DNA of 64,000 nucleotides from Cyathus striatus. Taxonomy: Eukaryota > Basidiomycota > Agaricomycetes > Agaricales > Nidulariaceae. Every line of letters begins with the position of its first letter. Position 1 is the first letter of the stretch. The notes under the pieces are model-generated. The model ran no database searches. It saw only the letters and a list, made by a program, of their open reading frames with translations, and was not told the origin of the DNA. Positions 58,775 through 64,000 of this stretch are shown piece by piece. The translations under genes and the position numbers were made by a program. The stretch is taken from assembly GCA_025738555.1 (NCBI GenBank), contig JAOVFP010000024.1, forward strand, positions 806,001-870,000. The letters run 5' to 3'.

Positions 58775-60219
58775 TTATACCAAAAATCTCGTCAGGATAT
58801 TTGCCTCTGTTCCATTGATGCGTTCTCTGAGACGAGTAATATCTGTGGGACTGACATCCGCAATATCTGCAAGAAGATAGGCAACCTCGCCCTTGGAATC
58901 GGAGTACTGCTTCTCGACGTTGTACGGGGAGAGGGCGTCATTGACTTGCTTCAATACACCAGGTTGATTCCTATGCACATGGCAGACACGTAATTGGCCT
59001 TGCTCTGCGGTAATGGCGCGTAGGTCGACCTCAGGGAAATTGACGGCACCTATGGTAGAACCATAACCGAGATATCGCGAGAGTGCCTGTGATACTTCCT
59101 CTCCGATCATACGCTGCGCCTCCTCCGTGGATCCACCAATGTGTGGTGTAAGTATGACATTGGGTAGCGCACGAAGTGTGCTTGCCCAGGAATTCAGTTG
59201 ATCATCGAATGGTGCACCGTTGGATGCGGGTTCTGATGGGAACACATCGATGGCAGTGCCAGCGAGATGGCCAGACTTGAGGGAATCGATCAGAGCAGGA
59301 ATATCAACCGCGCGTCCACGGGCGTTGTTAATGAGATACGCGCCCTTCTTCATCTGAGCCAATTGTTCTTTAGAGATCATATTGATAGTTTCTGGAAGCT
59401 CGGGTACGTGAAGAGTCACGAAATCGGATTCGCCGAGCAAAGCGGCAAGAGAATCCACCTGTCTAGCAGAGCCTAGAGGCATAATGTTGATGACATCGTA
59501 GAAAAGAACACGTATGCCGAATGCCTCTGCAAGAACGGAAAGCTGGGAGCCAATGTGGCCATAACCAACAATACCGAGAGTCTTGCCACGAACTTCCCAG
59601 CATCCCTTGGATTGTTTGTTCCAGACACCGGTGCGCAGCTCGTAAGAACGTTCGAAAAGTTGACGGGAAAGGGCCACGACCTCGGACATCACGAGTTCAG
59701 CGACGGAGCGGGAGTTTGAGAAGGGAGAGTTGAATACGGGGATACCAGCGCGGGCAGCTGCTGGCAAGTCGACCTGATTAGTTCCGATGCAGAAGCATCC
59801 AATGACCAAAAGCTGCCGTTGACAGATGAGAAATGGTGGGATGAAAAGACGATGAATAGGAAATGTACCTTGGAGGCTGCCTTCAGGACACGTTGAGTGA
59901 TTTTTGTCTTGCTGCGGATACCAATGGCATGGTAGGAAGGGATCTTCTCTACGAGTTCATCTTCCGACATGGCCTTGGTGAAGTGGTCGACGTGGTACCC
60001 TTGTGATCTGAATGCATTTACGGCCTCTTGACTGATATTTTCAAGAATGAGAAGACGAAGGTCCTCGTTCTCGAGGGGATGGAGGACCTTTGGGGCGCGG
60101 ATATCGTTGATGGTAGAATCCTGGCGTCTGAGCTTGCGGAAGTGGTCGTGGATGGAGGAACCTGTTGGAGAGATGGAGGCAGCGACAGCTTTGACGTTGA
60201 TGTTGATTGGGGAGGCCAT
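58775..60219 (-). CDS. SER3: D-3-phosphoglycerate dehydrogenase
   Basis: First enzyme of serine synthesis. The N-terminal extension MASPININVKAVAASISPTG is followed by VLHPLENEDLRLLILENISQ, AIGIRSKTKITQRVLKAASK. One intron leads to LLVIGCFCIGTNQVDLPAAA. NAD-binding: GKTLGIVGYGHIGSQLSVLA. Catalytic Arg/Glu/His motifs lie in YLINNARGRAVDIPALIDSL, GTAIDVFPSEPASNGAPFDD and VILTPHIGGSTEEAQRMIGE. A C-terminal ACT-type regulatory region runs RVCHVHRNQPGVLKQVNDAL to RLRERINGTEANILTRFLV. Only one intron. Start at 60219. Divergent from HIS7 with about 270 bp between starts. Confidence 0.96.
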
Positions 60220-60432
60220 GATGGGAGAAGCAAGAAAGGGGATGAGGCGAGTGGGCTGGATGGGGCGATATTTAAGCAGGTAACGAGATGAAATGGAGAA
60301 ATTGCTGATAATAATATCTATTCCATATCCATCGGACATCCTCCGAAGCATCCTTATTGGCCATCGCCCTCCGCTCCGATTAATTAATTTATCTGATATT
60401 ATTAGTGTTATTATCTACCTCGACTGCTTTCC

Positions 60433-60451
60433 TGACTCATATCCTGACTCA
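60433..60451. promoter_or_regulatory. Two perfect GCN4/CPC1-type sites TGACTCA
   Basis: TGACTCA at 60433-60439 and again at 60445-60451, in the 274-bp space shared by the divergent SER3 and HIS7 starts. They match the consensus of the general amino-acid control activator (Gcn4/Cpc1). They sit 43-61 bp before the HIS7 ATG. Confidence 0.75.
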
Positions 60452-60493
60452 CTCACTCCCTTTCCCTCATCCTCTTTTCCTCCTTCCACCACC

Positions 60494-62247
60494 ATGGGTC
60501 TCTATCTTCTTGATTATGGCGCAGGAAATGTCCAGAGTCTGGCCAATTCACTTACAAAACTCGGCCACTCCTTCACCTGGATATCCCATCCGTCAGACTT
60601 TGAACGTGCCACTGTCAGTTCTCCCACCTATCCACTTACTTTACCTGTGTTCTAAATAACGCATCGCAGAATTTGGTGTTTCCCGGTGTTGGTTCATTTG
60701 AAACTGCCGTCGGTCATCTTGCATCGAAAGGCCTCCTCGAACCCTTGCGTGATTATGTCAAATCTGGAAGACCATACTTTGGAATATGCATCGGCATGCA
60801 GATCCTTTTCGAAGCCTCAGACGAGTCTTCTTCTTCAAAGGGACTCGGCATCATTCCCTGTCCCATCCAGAGATTTGATGATTCCGACAAATCTGTTCCC
60901 CACATGGGTTGGAACTCTGCTGACCTCGTCGACACGAAGGAGGATGCAGAGGGCGTGGATGCCGCATCGTACTACTACTTTGTCCATTCCTACTGCGCAA
61001 AATATGACCCCGAACGATACCCAGCAGCCATGACTTATGCACATACTACCACTCAATACGGGAACGAATTATTTATCTCATCTGTGCGCAAGGGAAACGT
61101 CTTTGGCACTCAATTCCACCCCGAAAAATCAGGAGCATCAGGTCTTGCTCTCATCGATGCGTGGCTACGAAAACCAGATTCTGAACACATCCATACCCCC
61201 TCTTCCCCGCTCATCAAGCGCACTCCTACGTCAAAGCACCGACTCACCAAGCGAATAGTTGCATGCATGGATGTCCGTGCAAATGATGAAGGCGATCTTG
61301 TGGTCACCAAGGGAGATCAATACGACGTCCGCGAAAAAGCAGAAGTCGCTGTATCAAGTACCGTCGCCAAAACCGCTGGTGCCGTGAGGAACTTGGGCAA
61401 ACCCGTCGCATTGGCACAGCGGTACTATGAAGCAGGGGCTGACGAACTATGCCTCCTGAACATCACGTCCTTCCGCCACTCTCCCCTGCAGGATCAACCC
61501 ATGCTCGCGGTCGTGAGGGCAGCTGCAGAGCTGATCTTCGTACCATTGACAATAGGAGGTGGCATTAAAGACACCGTGGATCCTGATGGCATGAAGCGCA
61601 GCGCACTAGAAGTTGCAGGTGCCTATTTCCGTGCAGGTGCGGACAAGGTGAGCATTGGTTCGGAAGCAGTTTATGCTGTCGAACGGCTGCGCGGTACTGG
61701 CAAGGCGGATGGAATGAGCGCGATCGAGACAATCGCCTACACGTACGGAAGACAGGCAGTCGTCGTCTCTATCGATCCCAGACGAGCCTATGTCGATCCC
61801 GAGACGTATGACGGACCGTACAAGGACGAATTAGTGATAGGAAAGCCTGATGGTCCAGAGTCGGAGCGAGGCAAGGCGTGGTGGTATCAGTGCACGGTAT
61901 CAGGTGGTCGGGAGTCACGGCCACTATCCGTTGTGCAACTTGCCCAGGGCGCTGAGGCGCTCGGTGCCGGTGAGATTTTGGTAAACAGCATTGACCGAGA
62001 TGGAACGGGATTGGGATTTGATCTCGATTTAATCAATCTCGTTCGGAGGAGCGTGAAGATACCTGTTGTTGCGAGCAGTGGGGCCGGAAAGGTCGAGCAC
62101 TTTGTTGAGGTCTTTGACAAGACAGGAGTTGAGGCTGCCTTGGCTGCCGGTATTTTCCATCGGGGGGAGGTCTCAATCTCGGAAGTCAAGGAAGCTATGA
62201 AATCGGCCGGGATTAACGCTAGAAAGGAGGTAGTAGGCTTTGAATAG
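60494..62247 (+). CDS. HIS7: Imidazole glycerol phosphate synthase, fused HisH-HisF
   Basis: Glutamine amidotransferase plus cyclase, steps of histidine synthesis, about 565 aa. Exon 1 MGLYLLDYGAGNVQSLANSL, one intron, then NLVFPGVGSFETAVGHLASK. HisH motifs: YFGICIGMQILFEASDES (nucleophile Cys), FGTQFHPEKSG (His-Glu). HisF motifs: KRIVACMDVRANDEGDLVVT (catalytic Asp), LAQRYYEAGADELCLLNITS, VPLTIGGGIKDTVDPDGMKR, ADKVSIGSEAVYAVERL, VVSIDPRRAYVDPETYDG, ILVNSIDRDGTGLGFDLDLI, VVASSGAGKVEHFVEVFDKT. The order is the normal fungal fused layout. Upstream sites are noted separately. Confidence 0.97.
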
Positions 62248-62602
62248 AAATTTATTTATTTATCGAAAGTACACAAAAAACAGAATCCTCAAGTCAAATA
62301 ATGGCGTACAGGCGAGAGAAAGAGGAGCGGGAAGACAACGACGTATTAATCACATGGAGATAACTCTTCGGTTCTACTTCTACATTACGTCCTGCCCGTC
62401 CCTGCCAAGATACATGTGGTAATTGAAAGCTGAGTAAAACAAAACGAAGGGGATATACGAGGGAGGACTACGACTACATATGATGGAAGAGTTCACAAAA
62501 GAAAGGGAAAGGGTGTAGACATAAATAGCAATCAGGGAGCGTAGATAGTCGTAGATAGAACAAAACGAGGGGGAGGCATAAAATGTATCAAGGGCAGTGG
62601 GC
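62248..62602. other. Intergenic region HIS7 / Pal1 gene
   Basis: About 355 bp between convergent 3' ends. AT-rich 3' flanks, no gene seen. Confidence 0.4.
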
Positions 62603-64000
62603 TTACTTCCCCCTAACTACCCTCCCGACCTTCTTCATGAGACTCTGTTTCCTGCCCAGACCAGGGGAACCGGCAGAAGCGCCTTGCTGGGCGGCGTCAA
62701 AGTAGCCCGATTCAGTAGATTGACCGGCTGGAGGAGCCGGAAGGTCCTTGTTCTGTGCCTCGATAAGAATAAAGGGCTCGGGCTTCACAGCGACGGGTGG
62801 TGATCTTGGGGCAGCACCTCCAAAGCGACCCAGGAAGGAATTCTGGGTGCGGTGTGTTGGGCGAGTGGGATACGAGTTTTCAGTAGGGGACGTGGGAGAG
62901 GGAGGTACATTGTCATAATCCTGAACGCCTACGGGAATGTTGGGGGCATCTCGCATCTTTCGGATGCGTTGCATGAGTGATTTGGATCGTTTGGGAAAGC
63001 CAGGGGAACCGGCCGGCGGGGAACCTGTTCCGGGTTCGACGGCATCTGTGCCAGGAACAAAGATGGGTTGTGGGGGAGGAACGAGGGGACGGCGGCCCCC
63101 GCGGCGAGGGGCCTGCTGACTGTCCTCTAGATGCTCTTTGTAGAGCTCTCTGGCATCGCGGCCGTCCCTGGTGCGATTGCGATTAGAGCTGCGTTGGGTG
63201 GAATGGGACTGATGGGAGTCGCGACCATTGTAGATGGAGCTGGCGGGGGTATCCCCTTCAGGGCGGGTGGAGCCGCCGCCTGCAAAGAACTCCTCAAAGG
63301 GTTCAGGTTCGTGGATGCCCCAAGCCTCGGCTATGGCATCAACCTTCTTTTTGGGTGGGTCAGCGTAATTGTTGGAAAAGACTTTGTAGGCCTCTGCAGA
63401 GGGATAGGCACTGTCGCCGTAAGATTGAGTTGGGGGATCGCTGGGGCGGGAAGTCCAGGCATACATGGGGGCCTTGCTGCGATGTTTGTTGCGAGATGGT
63501 GCACAGGCATCAAATGGACCATCGTGGTGAAACACTGCAGAGATGATGTTACGATATGAGGGAAAAAGGAAGGGAGAGATGACATACTTGGACCTACGCC
63601 AGTGAAGTCGAGGCGGTCAATGACATCTGCATGCTGGGAGCCCTTCTTGCCGCGAGACTTTCCTGAGGACCTGGGTTTCTCTTGGACGTTGGCAGAGTCC
63701 TGAGAGTGGGATCTGCGAGGGGAGGGCTTTGAATTTGAATTGGGGGGAGGGGGAGGACTGGTGGGGTAAGAGATGGGGAGAGGGGAGAGGGAGATAAGGA
63801 CGTACACTGCTGTCTGGCTGCGAGCAACCCTTGAGCGAGGGTTGTAATCGTTGGACTGTCTGAGGGTGACGGTGTCGCGGACTGCATCAGTGATATCGTT
63901 GGTATGGTCTCTGGGGAGGGCAGTAGGCATTCTGTGGTGGTGAGCAGGCTTTGGGGGAGGGGGAGGAGGACGATGGGAGGAGCTGAGGGCAGGATCGGTG
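62603..64000 (-). CDS. Pal1-family cell-shape protein (5' end outside window)
   Basis: Fission-yeast Pal1 helps keep cell polarity and membrane-wall contact. The frame is open through base 64000 (TDPALSSSHRPPPPPPKPAH leads to MPTALPRDHTND). Then DRLDFTGVGP joins the Pal1 core FHHDGPFDACAPSRNKHRSK, APMYAWTSRPSDPPTQSYGD, PPKKKVDAIAEAWGIHEPEP, FEEFFAGGG. The rest is Pro/Arg/Ser-rich and ends GRKQSLMKKVGRVVRGK. The FHHDGPFDACAPxRN and AWGIxEPEPFE blocks are diagnostic. Upstream exons lie beyond the window. Confidence 0.92.

Noticed and set aside
1..64000. Biosynthetic gene cluster, CRISPR array or prophage
   Set aside because: Genes are intron-rich, unrelated housekeeping functions with no synthase, phage or array features.

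Overview
This is nuclear DNA of a filamentous fungus, most likely an agaricomycete-type basidiomycete. Genes lie on both strands about every 1.5-2 kb and are cut by many short GT-AG introns of roughly 40-60 nt. Intergenic spaces are short. The gene set (PEX16, ICE2, DUG3, ESF1, a fused HisHF, a Pal1 protein, a fused pseudouridine kinase/glycosidase) is fungal. I cannot name a species. No rRNA, tRNA, CRISPR array or bacterial-style operon was seen.

Layout. 0-5.4 kb: a bacterial-looking ketol-acid reductoisomerase running off the left edge, divergent from an L-rhamnose-1-dehydrogenase-like SDR, then a cupin and PEX16. 5.5-17 kb: an unrecognised coiled-coil gene, a CorA-type Mg2+ transporter with an SMN instead of GMN motif, RRP36, a 734-bp non-autonomous DNA transposon with TA target duplication, a large polytopic membrane protein, and a 106-bp foldback MITE with a perfect 8-bp target duplication. 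17-29 kb: a DUF2235/Tle1-like hydrolase, NUS1, SEC17, phosphoacetylglucosamine mutase, DUG3, ICE2. 29-44 kb: MOCS2B, pseudouridine kinase/glycosidase, IRC3-like helicase, ADP/ATP carrier, a SIZ/PIAS SUMO ligase, NudC, ESF1. 44-53 kb: a secreted, 11-repeat KEX2-processed precursor, a low-complexity Pro/Tyr protein, an EED-like WD40 protein, an NDUFA11-like complex I subunit, a RAP1-like protein. 53-64 kb: RPS16, mitochondrial uL4, an F-box protein, RAD51, a divergent SER3/HIS7 pair sharing two GCN4-type sites, and a Pal1 protein running off the right edge.

Most genes are unrelated housekeeping functions and are not a cluster. Local links that look meaningful are the SER3-HIS7 shared promoter with two TGACTCA sites, a CGCG (MCB-like) cluster before RAD51, and overlapping organelle themes (IRC3, ADP/ATP carrier, pseudouridine enzyme, mitochondrial uL4 and complex I).

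The strongest candidate for something undescribed is the repeat peptide precursor at 44.2-45.1 kb. A caution for every gene model: at least five conserved genes (AGM1, DUG3, IRC3, ADP/ATP carrier, ESF1) carry a one-base loss, usually explicable as a shortened homopolymer. That pattern points to residual sequencing error rather than pseudogenes.
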